Shown: positions 27,591-38,406 of the stretch, one piece after another
Layout of the letters: every line of letters begins with the position of its first letter
How positions within the stretch are numbered: position 1 is the first letter of the stretch
Origin: DATCHW01 sp963806045
Lineage (GTDB): Bacteria; Bacteroidota; Ignavibacteria; Tepidaquicellales; Tepidaquicellaceae
NCBI GenBank assembly: GCA_963806045.1
Contig: CAWDWP010000009.1
Span: forward strand, 47,672 to 111,671
Reading direction: 5' to 3'
DNA: 64,000 bases
Made by a program: the position numbers and the translations under genes
The notes under the pieces: model-generated
Database searches by the model: none
What the model was told of the DNA's origin: nothing
The model's input: only the letters and a program-made list of their open reading frames with translations

Positions 27591-29948
27591 GTGAGTTATT
27601 TAAGATATTTAAAAATATTAATCCCTTCATTTATATTATTCCTGTTTATGGGACAGGTATCTGAAATAAATAAACATTCACAAAAAAATAATTTCCACCT
27701 CTATAAGAATTCAATCTTTGTAAAACCTGTTCGTGTTAATAATACTGACGAATACGGCGAGAAATATTTCAATGCATTTTTCGGCTCAGAGTATACCAAC
27801 TCCGGTTATATTGCAGTACCTGATAGTAGCGGATTTTATAACCTTAGCAGTAAAGGCACTATTGAAGCGTGGATAATGCCTGTTGATACTGCTAATATCG
27901 AACAGACGGTAGTTGCGAAATGTGATTCGGTTAATACAGGTTTCTGCTTTTACCTGACAGCAGCAGGCAAGAAACTGGGTTTTAGAATTGGAAATTTTTC
28001 TTCTGTAAATTCTTCGGGTACGGATATTCCACTCAATCAATGGACACACGCTGCGGTCACCTGGTCGAGACAATCATCAAATTTCAAAATATCATTTTTC
28101 ATAAACGGTGCGGAGAGCGGTATGCCCGAAATAAATGCAGGAACATTTAACTTATCTTCTGATTCGCTTATGATTGGAGGAAGCGGAGCATCATTATCAT
28201 CGAAAAACTTTATAGGATATATTGACGAGGTCAAAATCTGGAATATTGAAAGGACTCAAACTCAGATTGCCCAAAACAGATTTGTTGGTCTCGGTGATTA
28301 TTCATTGTTAAATAAAGAAAATGCAATTACATCTGCTGTGAATTATTCAGGATTAATTTCAAGCTGGACTTTTAATCTGAATACACGGGATGATATCAGC
28401 GGGGAAAATGGGTATTTGAGACAGAGAGCGGGATATTATAGTTTTCCTTATACTGCAGGTTTCCCGATACCATATAATTTTGCTCTCTATTGCCAGGGTT
28501 CTGATAATTCGTTCGTGACAGTTCCGTATTCACCGGCATTCAATTTAAATAATTCAGGAACTGTGGAAGCGTGGGTGTATCCATTAACACAAACGACTAC
28601 TCATGTAATTGTATCAATCGGAACAAGCGGTTTTGAATTTTTCTGGGGAATAAGAAAAGGATTGGGAAACAAACAGGTACTGACGATCGGAAGCGTACAA
28701 TTTACAAACACAGATGGAATAGTTATTCCCGCAAATAAATGGACACACATTGCTGTGAGCTGGATTTCAGGAGGCGGAAGCTACACGGTCACCTTTTATG
28801 TAAACGGAGTTCAGAGCGGAACTCATTTAACAAGAGGAGCCACCTGGACTGCGAACTCCGGAACACTCAGAATAGCCGGCTGGCAGGGAGGAGCGGGAAA
28901 TAAATTTTCCGGATACATAGATGAATTAAAATTCTGGTCGAAAAACAGAACTGATCCGGAGATAAAATATTTTATGTTTGTATCGTGCCGTTCAATTTTA
29001 TATAATGAAAATCTGGTTGCAGCATGGAATTTTGACGGGAATTTAAAAAATTTTTCTTCGATATACGGATTAGACGGTTCTTTTAATACCGGCGGAATTA
29101 ACAACTGCTATATTTCTGCATACCTGAACGAATCAACAACAGGTCCTGTTCCTGATAATCAATTCATAGCATTCCCGACTGTGCTTAGCAGTGAAGGATT
29201 CCCGAACGGATTTGTTACCAGGGTTTTGAATATGCAAATTCAGGTAAGTGCTACTATTAAAGATACTTTAAAAGTTAATTTTATCCCCGGGAATTTAAAT
29301 TCTCTCCAGGTATTTCTTTCCATACAAAATCAGATTGCATCTGATTTAAAAATAAAACTGAAAGCTCCGAATAATACAGAAGTCATATTATCCGATGCCC
29401 TGGGTGGATACAGCCAAAACGGTTATTTAACCATCGTTAATGATTCAATCGGAAATTTAATCACAAGTTCGGTATTTCTTTCACCGTGGACAAATTGCGT
29501 GAGGCCTCAGAATCCACTCGGGACATTAAGTAACACGACATTAAACGGAAGCTGGATCCTGACAATAACGAATGGTTATACTGATTATCCGGGCACCTTT
29601 CTTGGATGGGGATTAAGATTCAATAACTTTACAAATTACGATTCGATAAGTATTATGAATTATGTACCGGATAATTATTCGCTTTTTCAGAACTATCCGA
29701 ATCCGTTTAATCCGGTGACGAAGATAAAATTTCAAATACCGTCAGACGTCAGAAGTCAAAAATCAAAAGTCAAAATTATAATTTACGATGTACTTGGAAA
29801 AGAAATATTAACATTAGTAAACGGAGAACTTCAGCCGGGGAGTTATGAAGTAACTTTTGATGGTAGTAACTATGCCTCGGGGATTTATTTTTATCAGTTG
29901 AGAAGCGGGGATTATATTAATACCAGGAAAATGATATTATTAAAGTGA
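27591..29948 (+). CDS. Secreted LamG/P-domain protein with T9SS sorting domain
   Basis: I place the start at GTG 27591, giving 785 residues with the hydrophobic leader YLKILIPSFILFLFMGQ. An in-frame GTG at 27531 lies within the duplicated noncoding spacer and is less likely. Two LamG/concanavalin-like domains follow (27790-28260: SKGTIEAWIMPVD ... NFIGYIDEVKIWN; 28520-28960: SGTVEAWVYPL ... KFSGYIDELKFWS), then a proprotein-convertase-type P-domain (about 29230-29640: LKIKLKAPNNTEVILSD ... GSWILTITN ... FLGWGLRF) and the sorting domain (29688-29948). The combination suggests carbohydrate or glycoprotein binding at the surface. Its sorting domain is DNA-identical to the previous gene's. Confidence 0.85.
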   Translation: MSYLRYLKILIPSFILFLFMGQVSEINKHSQKNNFHLYKNSIFVKPVRVNNTDEYGEKYFNAFFGSEYTNSGYIAVPDSSGFYNLSSKGTIEAWIMPVDTANIEQTVVAKCDSVNTGFCFYLTAAGKKLGFRIGNFSSVNSSGTDIPLNQWTHAAVTWSRQSSNFKISFFINGAESGMPEINAGTFNLSSDSLMIGGSGASLSSKNFIGYIDEVKIWNIERTQTQIAQNRFVGLGDYSLLNKENAITSAVNYSGLISSWTFNLNTRDDISGENGYLRQRAGYYSFPYTAGFPIPYNFALYCQGSDNSFVTVPYSPAFNLNNSGTVEAWVYPLTQTTTHVIVSIGTSGFEFFWGIRKGLGNKQVLTIGSVQFTNTDGIVIPANKWTHIAVSWISGGGSYTVTFYVNGVQSGTHLTRGATWTANSGTLRIAGWQGGAGNKFSGYIDELKFWSKNRTDPEIKYFMFVSCRSILYNENLVAAWNFDGNLKNFSSIYGLDGSFNTGGINNCYISAYLNESTTGPVPDNQFIAFPTVLSSEGFPNGFVTRVLNMQIQVSATIKDTLKVNFIPGNLNSLQVFLSIQNQIASDLKIKLKAPNNTEVILSDALGGYSQNGYLTIVNDSIGNLITSSVFLSPWTNCVRPQNPLGTLSNTTLNGSWILTITNGYTDYPGTFLGWGLRFNNFTNYDSISIMNYVPDNYSLFQNYPNPFNPVTKIKFQIPSDVRSQKSKVKIIIYDVLGKEILTLVNGELQPGSYEVTFDGSNYASGIYFYQLRSGDYINTRKMILLK

Positions 29949-30012
29949 AGAGAGTGAGTTTAGCGTCTTACGGTTGACGTCTTACGTTTGACATATTTTA
30001 AGTGAGTGGAGT
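29688..30012 (+). repeat. Direct repeat, copy 2: sorting domain plus 3' spacer
   Basis: This is the partner of 27213-27537, offset 2475 bases. The sorting-domain part is identical. The first mismatch is at 29973, in the noncoding acgtttgacg string. Confidence 0.92.
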
Positions 30013-30601
30013 TTGTAGAGAAAAAAATTAAACTCAATGGGCGCTAAGATTTTCGCAAAAGAACGCAAAGTATAAAATATAATTACGAAAAGTAATTTTT
30101 CATTACTGCGGAGTAATCAAGAGGTTAAAGCTCTTGTCAAATCATTCGTCTCCCTTTTGCAGGTGTGTTACAGACAAAGTTATTAAAAATTAAAATGGGA
30201 ACTTTTATATATTAGGTTAAAGAAAATCAGGAACTAAACTTAATATATCACTTGACAATTTAAACAAAATATAACTATTTTTTACTATAAAAGAGGTTAA
30301 CCGGGTTTTTTTCAGCAACCTTCAAATTACGAAAAAAATCTAAAACCATAGATACAACAGTTAAAGAAGAACTTTTTATTAATCGAAAGAAAAGATTTTT
30401 CTCTGTTGCCTTTCAAAAACAAATCCGGTTATGTTTAAGTATTATTCGCCTCCAGGTGTTTAAAGTTTTTACATGATTAAATAATTCAGAATAGCGGTTT
30501 CTTAAATTAAATATTTAGAAAATTAATGTTTTAATGAATTCTACTATGTTATCAATTTGTTATAAAAATTTCTTAATTAAACTTAAAATTCAGGAGGAAA
30601 A
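29949..30601. other. 653-base gene-free region
   Basis: The first 65 bases are the end of the direct repeat (acgt/gtggag strings). The stretch 30030-30075 is a cgcaaag-type repeat. From about 30080 the sequence is AT-rich with no ORF, tRNA or recognisable riboswitch. The last 20 bases hold a strong ribosome site (caggaggaa) for the next gene, so the promoter probably lies in 30400-30570. Confidence 0.5.
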
Positions 30602-32434
30602 ATGAAAAAACTTTATTTTTTTGTAATTTTATCTTTCGTCATCACGGGATTTCTATATTCTCAAACGGATGTAGGACCTGATACAAAAATTAACGTTCCC
30701 GGGAACTGGAGTATGCAACCGGGAGAGAAAATCAACAGCAATACCCAAATGGAAAATTCCGTCGTACCTCAGGATCTAATGAGACAATATTTAGAAACCA
30801 AGAGAACCGGAGATGAAGCAGAGAAAGAAAGACTTGGAAAAGAAATAGAAAAATATTTGAATCCTGCACCGGGTATAATCGATTTATCTACTCAGCCGGC
30901 AATCACAAAAACCGGACTGCCGTTTGAAGGTGATTGGGGAATTGGGGATGTTCCTGTTCATATGGGGGACGTAGCTTATGCTGCCGGATATAGACAAATT
31001 GACATGAAATTAGGAGAAGACGGGTATCTTTATGTTTGTGTTAACAGAAGAAATGTGGCAGGTTATCTGGGATATATTTTGGTATATAGATCCGGTGACG
31101 GTGGAGCTCACTGGTCTACAGTCCAGGGAGCGGTGAATGCAGGTTCATATTTTGGACAGGTCTCGATGCTTATTGAAAAAAGACACGCAACGAATAATGA
31201 TTCAACAAGAATTTTATTATATTTCACAGCCAGTACATCGCCCACAATGGATAATGCTACTCTTGGTTTATGTTCTTTCAGAAAGGATGGAAGTGCCTGG
31301 TATGCATTGACTGTAGGAGCACCTGCTTCAGGGAACAAATTTCAATTTCCAACTGCCTGCAGTGATGGAATGTATTACGGTACTGCAACATATATGCATT
31401 GTGTTGTTCAGGAAGTGACAAATGCAAATGTTCATGTTGCATTACGTCACTATCGGTCAGTTGACTGGGGATATATTCATACTTCAAGTATAATAAATAC
31501 AACCTGGAATGATTTTTATCCGAGTGCCGGATTTAGCAGAGAGATTAATACTGGTTCGGATACAATTTATATCGCTGTTGAGAGAAGATTTGCATCTAAC
31601 CAGGTTGCGGTTAGGATTCTTACAATTCCTGAAGTACCCGGCACTGCATTCGCGACTTATTACTTAGCGGGGGGAACTACGGGCACAAAATATGAAAAAC
31701 CGTGCCTTACTATACAGCAAGAATATTCTACAACCCCGAGAAAAATATTAGTAACTTCGACAAAAGATACTGCCGGCATCAGGTCGGCAAGGTATCATAC
31801 CTCAACTAATGGGGGAAGCACCTGGACTATTGATTATTATTTGGGTTCTATTAATATGCAAACCGATTATACTACCTGCAATTCCGATTCAACGACTGCC
31901 GGTACGGGAAATTTCATCGCCGCCTTTGTTAACGTCAATGGAGATTCTGTAACCTTAAGAAGAGGTGTTTTAGGAGCTATGGGTACATACTTATATAAGA
32001 GAAATGCACAATATGGTACGGGATTATTGGCACCTGCTGTAGCAGTTTACAAAGAAGGTGGAATTAAATATTCAGCATTGGCTTATGCGGGAAACGGACC
32101 TGCAAATATTTATTTTAATCAGGAAAATCTGCCGGCTATTGGTATAACACCAATTGGCAATAAAGTACCTGATAAATTTGAATTATTACAAAATTATCCG
32201 AATCCGTTTAATCCAAATACGACTATAAGATTCAATATTCCTTCTTCGGAATATGTGATTTTAAAAGTGTATGATGTACTTGGCAGGGAAGCTGCAACAC
32301 TCGTAAATGAAAATCTGAAGGCAGGCGAGTATAACGTAAACTTCAATGCAACGAATTTAACAAGCGGAATATATTTTTATAAACTTACTACGGATACGAA
32401 ATCTGATGTGAAGAAAATGATTGTAACAAAATAA
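30602..32434 (+). CDS. Secreted sialidase-like/BNR propeller protein with T9SS sorting domain
   Basis: The 610-residue protein has a signal peptide (1-20, ending LYSQ), a charged helical stretch (about 55-85, rich in Glu and Lys) and a propeller-like body with Asp-box motifs YRSGDGGAHWSTV and STNGGSTWTIDY. The sorting domain runs from about residue 525 (NYPNPFNPNTTIRFNIP ... KKMIVTK). It is not a close paralogue of the upstream genes: it lacks the AGFEWP module and its sorting-domain loop has no repeat-derived insert. The ATG is preceded by the best Shine-Dalgarno site in the region (GGAGG), so it may be well expressed. Enzyme activity is uncertain. Confidence 0.85.
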   Translation: MKKLYFFVILSFVITGFLYSQTDVGPDTKINVPGNWSMQPGEKINSNTQMENSVVPQDLMRQYLETKRTGDEAEKERLGKEIEKYLNPAPGIIDLSTQPAITKTGLPFEGDWGIGDVPVHMGDVAYAAGYRQIDMKLGEDGYLYVCVNRRNVAGYLGYILVYRSGDGGAHWSTVQGAVNAGSYFGQVSMLIEKRHATNNDSTRILLYFTASTSPTMDNATLGLCSFRKDGSAWYALTVGAPASGNKFQFPTACSDGMYYGTATYMHCVVQEVTNANVHVALRHYRSVDWGYIHTSSIINTTWNDFYPSAGFSREINTGSDTIYIAVERRFASNQVAVRILTIPEVPGTAFATYYLAGGTTGTKYEKPCLTIQQEYSTTPRKILVTSTKDTAGIRSARYHTSTNGGSTWTIDYYLGSINMQTDYTTCNSDSTTAGTGNFIAAFVNVNGDSVTLRRGVLGAMGTYLYKRNAQYGTGLLAPAVAVYKEGGIKYSALAYAGNGPANIYFNQENLPAIGITPIGNKVPDKFELLQNYPNPFNPNTTIRFNIPSSEYVILKVYDVLGREAATLVNENLKAGEYNVNFNATNLTSGIYFYKLTTDTKSDVKKMIVTK

Positions 32435-32540
32435 GTGTATAGAGTGTGTAGAGTTTATTAAGTTGTTGAGATCGTTAAGATAAATAAGAAAGAATTTTAT
32501 TTATTGCGTTTGATGTTCAGATAGAATGATTGGAATTATT

Positions 32541-32586
32541 ATCACACTGAATTCGGGATATAAGGGATTCAGTGTGATTTTTTTTA
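32541..32586 (+). terminator. Rho-independent terminator
   Basis: ATCACACTGAAT (32541-32552) pairs perfectly with ATTCAGTGTGAT (32567-32578), followed by nine T. It lies about 110 bases after the stop of the gene at 30602-32434. Confidence 0.88.
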
Positions 32587-32597
32587 TTTATATTTAT

Positions 32598-32620
32598 TCC
32601 CGATAAGCTCACGATCGGGA
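32598..32620. repeat. TCCCGAT...ATCGGGA palindrome
   Basis: A 7-bp perfect stem with a 9-base loop lies in the spacer between convergent genes. I have a general impression that similar CCCGAT palindromes recur in related genomes; it is the only copy I noted here. Confidence 0.55.
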
Positions 32621-32656
32621 TTTCTGATTATGTCACTATCGTCACTTAATCATCAA

Positions 32657-32699
32657 TCCTCCACAGAGGACTTCTGCTAAAATAGCTATCGCTATTTTA
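32657..32699. repeat. CCTCC/GAGGA palindrome plus hairpin overlapping a stop codon
   Basis: TCCTC (32657-32661) pairs with GAGGA (32666-32670). Then TAAAATAGC (32678-32686) pairs with GCTATTTTA (32691-32699) around TATC. The second right arm contains the stop and preceding codons of the minus-strand gene ending at 32692, the same layout as at 7171-7243. Confidence 0.7.
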
Positions 32700-33532
32700 T
32701 CATCAGCATTTTTTTGGTTTGGGAATATGCTCCGGCCGATAACTTATAATAATATACTCCTGAACTTAGTTTGCTACCGTCAAACATCGCTTCATAACTC
32801 CCGGGGTTTAGTGTTTCATTAATTAGTGTCTGTATTTCGCTACCGGTTATGTTATATATTATTAGTTTTACTTTTAACGTTTTACTTTTTACGTCTGAAG
32901 GTATTTCAAATTTTATTTTTGTTGATGGATTGAACGGGTTTGGATAGTTTTGTTCAAGGTGAAAACCTTTTGCTATACTGCTAATATTTCTTATCCCTAC
33001 GGGATTTGTTATTTGTATTATTTTATTATCGGCATAGTTCCATTGGTCACTATCATTCATTCCATTAAAGTTTACAGAGTTTCCATTTGCAAATAGTGTA
33101 TCAATACTTACCGGGTGCATCAGGTGCAACATATCTGAAAATAAATGTGACTGTATCGTTAATCGGAAGCTTAGGCCAGACGTGTGTAAGCTCATAGATA
33201 GTTGTTGTTGCCTGAAGCCTTTGAAGCATAGTATCTACGGGGGATAAAATCACCAGTCCTGCCGGAGCTGAAATGTCACATCCTGCGCGGACTAATGGAC
33301 CTCCCGTGATTTTTAATCTGTACTCGACAGTATCACCGGCAGGTACACTGGATGGTCCGACAATTGTAACTGAAACATTTGGAAACGGAGTAAGCGCGTG
33401 ACAGGAGCATCCTTCGGTGACACCGCCCCTCCTCGTGACACCAACAATCCCGTCATCAAATGCTTTAACACTCTCGTATATCAAAAATGCCAATAATAAA
33501 AGCAGTGCTGAAAGCAGTAACTTTTTTTTCAT
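32692..33532 (-). pseudogene. Reeler/'choice-of-anchor V'-like secreted protein with T9SS sorting domain, frameshifted
   Basis: The first frame (33101-33532) encodes a signal peptide (about 1-24) and a domain starting GVTEGCSCHALTPFP and continuing VPAGDTVEYRLKITGG, which resembles the Cys-His-containing choice-of-anchor V/Reeler-type domain of secreted proteins. It stops at APDAPGKY. The second frame (to 32692) continues from about VSIDTLFANGNSVNFNG and ends with a sorting domain (NYPNPFNPSTKI ... MLMIK). A single-base deletion near 33103-33110 would explain the break. The gene begins 8 bases after the next broken gene upstream on the same strand, so the two form a transcription unit. Confidence 0.8.
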
Positions 33533-33540
33533 TATCTGTA

Positions 33541-35694
33541 TTATTTTACCAGCATAAATTTTCTGACTTCGGATTTATTTTCATATTCAAGTTTGTAAAA
33601 ATATATGCCTGAAGAAAGAGATGACGCATTATAATTTATTTCATATGTTCCTGCATTCCTGAATTCATTTGCAAGAGTAGTTACTTCCCTTCCGAGCATA
33701 TCATATATTTTTAATTTCACAAACCCGCTTAAGGGCAAATCGAACTTTATAGTAGTGCTTGGATTAAACGGATTCGGATAATTCTGATACAGGTTAAACT
33801 TGTTAGGTACATTAGTGATAATGTTTTCCTGAACAGATGTAATTATATTATAATTGACATTTAGCTTTTCTAGTCCACCCGTGCGCATATCCAGAACGTA
33901 TCCTCTTTCAAGAGCAAGCTCTCCCGCTCCTGCGCCTCCTCCAAGCGAAATAGAGGTGAAATTTGCATCTGCATCCAGAGATAAATATGTGGTTCCGCCG
34001 TAACTTCCCGTTAATATGTACGTCGGGTCTTCGCGGCAAACATCAGCCGCCCAGCCCGAAGCAGGATTGGTTCTCAAAATAAACCATGTATCACCATAAT
34101 TTGTGGACTTATATATTGTACCTGTAGGCCAGTTAGTTGCATACAAAGTACTTCTGTCAAAAACAGAATTGCAAAGCATTGGAATTTCACTTGAAGATGA
34201 ATTGGTTTGAACTCTGTATCCAGTTCACTCCACCATTAATTGACTTAAATATTTATCCAAGTCCGGAACCTGTTACACCATCAGCAACAAATATAATATT
34301 TGAACTATCATACATTACTATTATGTCACAGGGACTTCTGAAAGGATAGTTTCCGCTTATCTCTGAAAAGCTTGCTCCGTTATCTGAGGACCTGTAAAAG
34401 CCTCCTCCATCAGGTGCAAAATAATAAACAGATGGAGAATTCTGATCCATTTCAAGCGGCATACCGTAATTGCTGAAATTCATAGAAAGAATTGTATTCC
34501 AGTTAACGCCGTAATTCGTTGTTCTTATTACTTTTCGGTCCGCAAGATAGCACAAAGCCATATATTCGTATCTAAGGGACTTACATAAAAACTATGAGCT
34601 GACGAACCAAGGGATGTAGTAGCTATCTGGGACCAGGTTTCCCCTCTATTCCTGCTGACATATACTGTGCTGCCCCACATACAGAAAACCGAGTTCCTGT
34701 CATAAGGATGCCTGCAAAGATTATTTCCTATCCCTCCCGAGGCGGATAACTTTAGCAGCCAGCTATAGTTTGCCGTTGTTCCGGCTGTAAAAAGCCAGTT
34801 GACACCACCGTTAGTGGTTTTAATTATAGCCTGATTCAAGCTGCTGACTGCGAATCCTGTCAATGAATCCACATAGATAATATCTTTCAAATCCCCAACC
34901 ATCGGATTAATTTCGAAGTTTAAAAACTTTGAAGAATTATTTTTATTATTCCTGATAAAACCACCGCCGCCAACAACGTGAATATTATTAATACTATTTC
35001 CGCTTAAGCTTCTGATATCTGTTTGCACCCGTGTACTAACACTTCCCCAGCTTCCCACACCCTGCTTTATTAGAAGAACTCCATATTCACCGACAACTGC
35101 AATTCCATCCGGTAAATATTTTGCCTTCAATAAATTATAAGAAGTTAAGCTTGGCTGAAGAGCCCAGTTTAACCCTGCATTTGTAGTAAGATATAATTTT
35201 CCGCTATCGCCGGCTAAGACACCATTGAGACTGTCGAGGAAACTAACAGAATTATATCTGAGATGGACGATTCCGGAATTAATAGAAGTCCAGTTTAATC
35301 CGCCATTGCTGGTTTTTAAAACCACGCCGCTATCACCGCATACAAATCCTTTGCTTGCATTTAAAAAGAATACAGAATTAATTGAAGATGTTACCCCTGT
35401 ATTATAAGGGATAAGATTTATCGCATTTTTCGCGGTTTTGTAAATTTTACCATCTGAACCTGCAAACCAAACCAGGCTGTCACGTGCAAATCCGTAATTA
35501 TAATTTACTGTATTATTAATGACATAGCTTGAATATGCCTGCCCACCATTTACAGATCGGAAAATTTTTCCCTGATTTCCTGCCGCAAAAACATTGTTTC
35601 CATCAGGACTTACTATAGTATTAAAGCCCTGCGAAAAAGACAGATTTACAGATAATACTAAAAGTAACAATAAAAAAAGTATTCTTGTCTTCAT
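33541..35694 (-). pseudogene. Ycf48-like propeller T9SS cargo gene with several lesions
   Basis: The signal peptide (about 1-21) and repeats such as GFVCGDSGVVLKTSNGGLNW show a Ycf48-like propeller over 34528-35694. A frameshift near 34550 leads into a second frame (34253-34561; VIRTTNYGVNW, GFYRSSDNGASF). That frame ends at a TAA at 34253 with homologous coding still readable after it (IFKSINGGVNW), and a shift near 34215 leads into 33541-34179. The last piece carries KSTNYGDTW and the sorting domain (NYPNPFNPSTTIKF ... KFMLVK). Three lesions in one gene suggest a pseudogene or poor local consensus. The ATG is 23 bases from the ATG of the divergent gene at 35718. Confidence 0.82.
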
Positions 35695-35717
35695 AAATTT
35701 TTTTGGAACTTAAATTA

Positions 35718-38329
35718 ATGATTTTTAATTTTAACATATATAACAGGGATAATTATAAAATAGTTTCTGGGACACTTTTTAACACTATGATAATTCAAAA
35801 AATAAAATTAATTTTAAAAAAATTTCGGGGGAATTCGAACCGGATTAGTGCCGAAAAAGTTTATGTAATTTTCTTGTTTTTATTAATTATTCTATCCTTA
35901 ATTAACTCTTCTGTTTTTAGTGCAATTAGTTTTAACTATCCCCTGGTTTTTGTTTCACGGAATCACCTGCAAGGGGGTAATATACTTTTTCCTTCTGCGG
36001 GGCTTTTGCCCGGAATGGGACCTCATTCGAGATTTGCTGTTCCGGGAGGCAGACTGATGATAAGAGAAGCAAATGGAACTATAAGAGTTTTGATTGACAG
36101 TACGATGAGTTTTAATGGTATCAGTTTAATCGACGTTCAGCAGCCTTGTGTAAACTGGGATGGAGAACGCATATTATTTTCGGGAATCGAAAGCAGAGAC
36201 AACTCCTGGAGAATATATGAAATCAGAAAAGACGGAACAGGATTTAGAAAAATAACCTTTACTGACAGGAATATAAATCTGTCTCAGTTTGGTGCAGCTG
36301 CGATTAGATTTTTAAAATACGATGACATCGACCCTGTTTATTTACCAAATGGAAAAATTGTTTTTTCTTCTACGCGTTTTCCGACAATTTCTCAAGCCGG
36401 TTCTTTTCTGGCAACAAATCTTTTTATAATTGATTCAACGGGTCAAAATCTTTTTAGAATTACATCTGAAAGAAATGGAGCGGAAAAACCGACAATAGAC
36501 CCGGTTTCGGGAAGAATTGTCTATTCGCGCTGGTGGCTGAATGTGGATATGCCAAGCAATCAGACAATATCAGGCATAACGAGAATAGATTCACTTGCTC
36601 TCTCAAACGATAAGGGAAATCTATGGCAATCCAATATTATTAATCCCGATGGTGATATGCTAAAGCTTTATGCAAGTGACCCGAGAAAAAGAAATACTTT
36701 ATTTTCCTATCGCCCGAGAGTTTTGAATAATGGTGATTTACTGAGCGTTTATGTTCCGCATATGCCTATGATAAATACCGGCGGGAGTAACGGAATAAGG
36801 TTTTATCCTAAAGGTCTTTCCGAATTTAATCAAATTGCCGGTGTAGATACAAATACAAGTTTATATGTAATCAATCCTCCTTCATACGGTACATATAATC
36901 CGCCTTATGCTGTTGACCCGCTTCCCTTGCCGGACGGAAGAATCTTATTTTCTATGGCAAATACAGTTGAACAGCAGGATTATGGAATTTATGTCTGCAA
37001 TCAAAATGGTTCAGGAGTTGAACAGGTTCTCGATTTTCCAATTACGCTTGAGTTAAATGCAGAACTATTGACATCAAGAACAAAACCTCCGATCGTCGAT
37101 TACATACAGACTTTCGATACCAACGGAGTGCCTCCGACTGATAATCCTTCAACTTTTTACCAGGGCGGATTTTTCAGATTCGATAATATGAACATTTATA
37201 CAAATGCTCCTGTTGATGCTCCGATTGATGATGCACCTCCTATATCAAAAAATGCTCGATTCAGATTTTTTCTGAATTTCCAGAGACAAAATCCGGATGG
37301 ATTAGATATTCCGATACCGTTCAGAGAAATCACTGTCAATTATGATGGAAAAATAACACAGCCGAATCTGCCGGCTAATGTTCCGATGTTTGAACAGGCA
37401 ACGGATTCAACCGGGAAAGTGCTTGTTAACAGCAAGGGAAATACAGCCCATGTGACGGGAATGAATTTTGGAATAGATGGTTCGGGTACAAAATGTGTGG
37501 GATGCCATGCCGGACATTCACTTATTCCTGTCCCAATAAATAACTCGGAAGCACAATTTACAAATCTATCTACATCCGCTTCTGTAACTCAGAGCAGTTA
37601 CCAGCAAAATAATTACCGTGGAAAGAACGTCGTGGACAGAAAGGCACGAAATACAAATCTGAACATTAACTGGATTGCTTCGGGAAGCAATAATGAATAT
37701 GTGGAACTTCAATGGACTATGCCGATAGATGTCCGCGAAATCAAGCTTTATAACATATTTCCGAATCCTGCAGCAGGAACAAATATCTTGTAACTGATTG
37801 TGAAATTTTTCTTTATAAAGACACGGTTACGGTTGGTCATATTCCCTCGACGGGAATTTTAAGTATCAACGGAAAATCTTTAATGATAAATCCGATAATA
37901 TCAATTGACAGAATGAAAGTTATTGTAAAAAGTTTTACAGGAACAATTCAGAGTTTATCCTTAGCAGGACTTGCCGAAATAGAAACTATCTCCCGGATAT
38001 CGGTTTATCAAACAACCGGAATAAGAAATCAAAACTCAATTGTAAGCAATTACAAACTTGAACAAAATTATCCAAACCCGTTCAATCCAACGACTAAAAT
38101 AAAATTTGATCTTCCCCACCTTTATAAGGGGGGGTTAGGGGGGGTCTTGGTTTCGTTAAAAATCTATGACATCACAGGTCGTGAAATCAAAACACTCGTA
38201 AATGAATATCTAAATCCGGGGAGTTACGAAGTAACTTTTGATGGAAGCAATTTCGCAAGTGGAGTATATTTATACCAATTAAGAGCCGGAGAATTTGTAG
38301 TGTCGAAAAAGATGCTATTGGTTAAATAA
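35718..38329 (+). pseudogene. Secreted TolB-like propeller with CxxCH and sorting domain, one frameshift
   Basis: An ATG at 35718 (or 35787) leads to a membrane/signal segment VYVIFLFLLIILSLINSS. The body is a WD40/TolB-type propeller (DPVYLPNGKIVFSSTRFP; DPLPLPDGRILFSMAN). A c-type haem-binding motif CVGCH occurs near 37495-37510, followed by a discoidin-like stretch (YRGKNVVD ... VELQW) and a sorting domain (NYPNPFNPTTKI ... KMLLVK) that contains an in-frame HLYKGGLGG insert. A frameshift near 37782 separates ...AAGTN from YLVTDCEIFLYKD and stops the first frame at 37793. The gene may encode an exported haem protein. Start and integrity are uncertain. Confidence 0.78.
38111..38146 (+). repeat. 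C/G palindromic repeat in frame in a sorting domain
   Basis: ttccccaccttta followed by taaggggggg and ttaggggggg is a variant of the element at 20411-20450. It is again in frame (LPHLYKGGLGG) and again in the first inter-strand loop of a sorting domain. Confidence 0.85.
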
Positions 38330-38406
38330 TTATTGAAATAAAATTAATTTCAGATTCTTTAATAGTTTAATTGTAATTAAATATTGATAATTATTTAATT
38401 ATATTG

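Noticed and set aside
29949..30601. Riboswitch or small RNA in the 653-base gap
   Set aside because: Apart from repeat strings I found no extended complementary stems or known motif; nothing can be supported.
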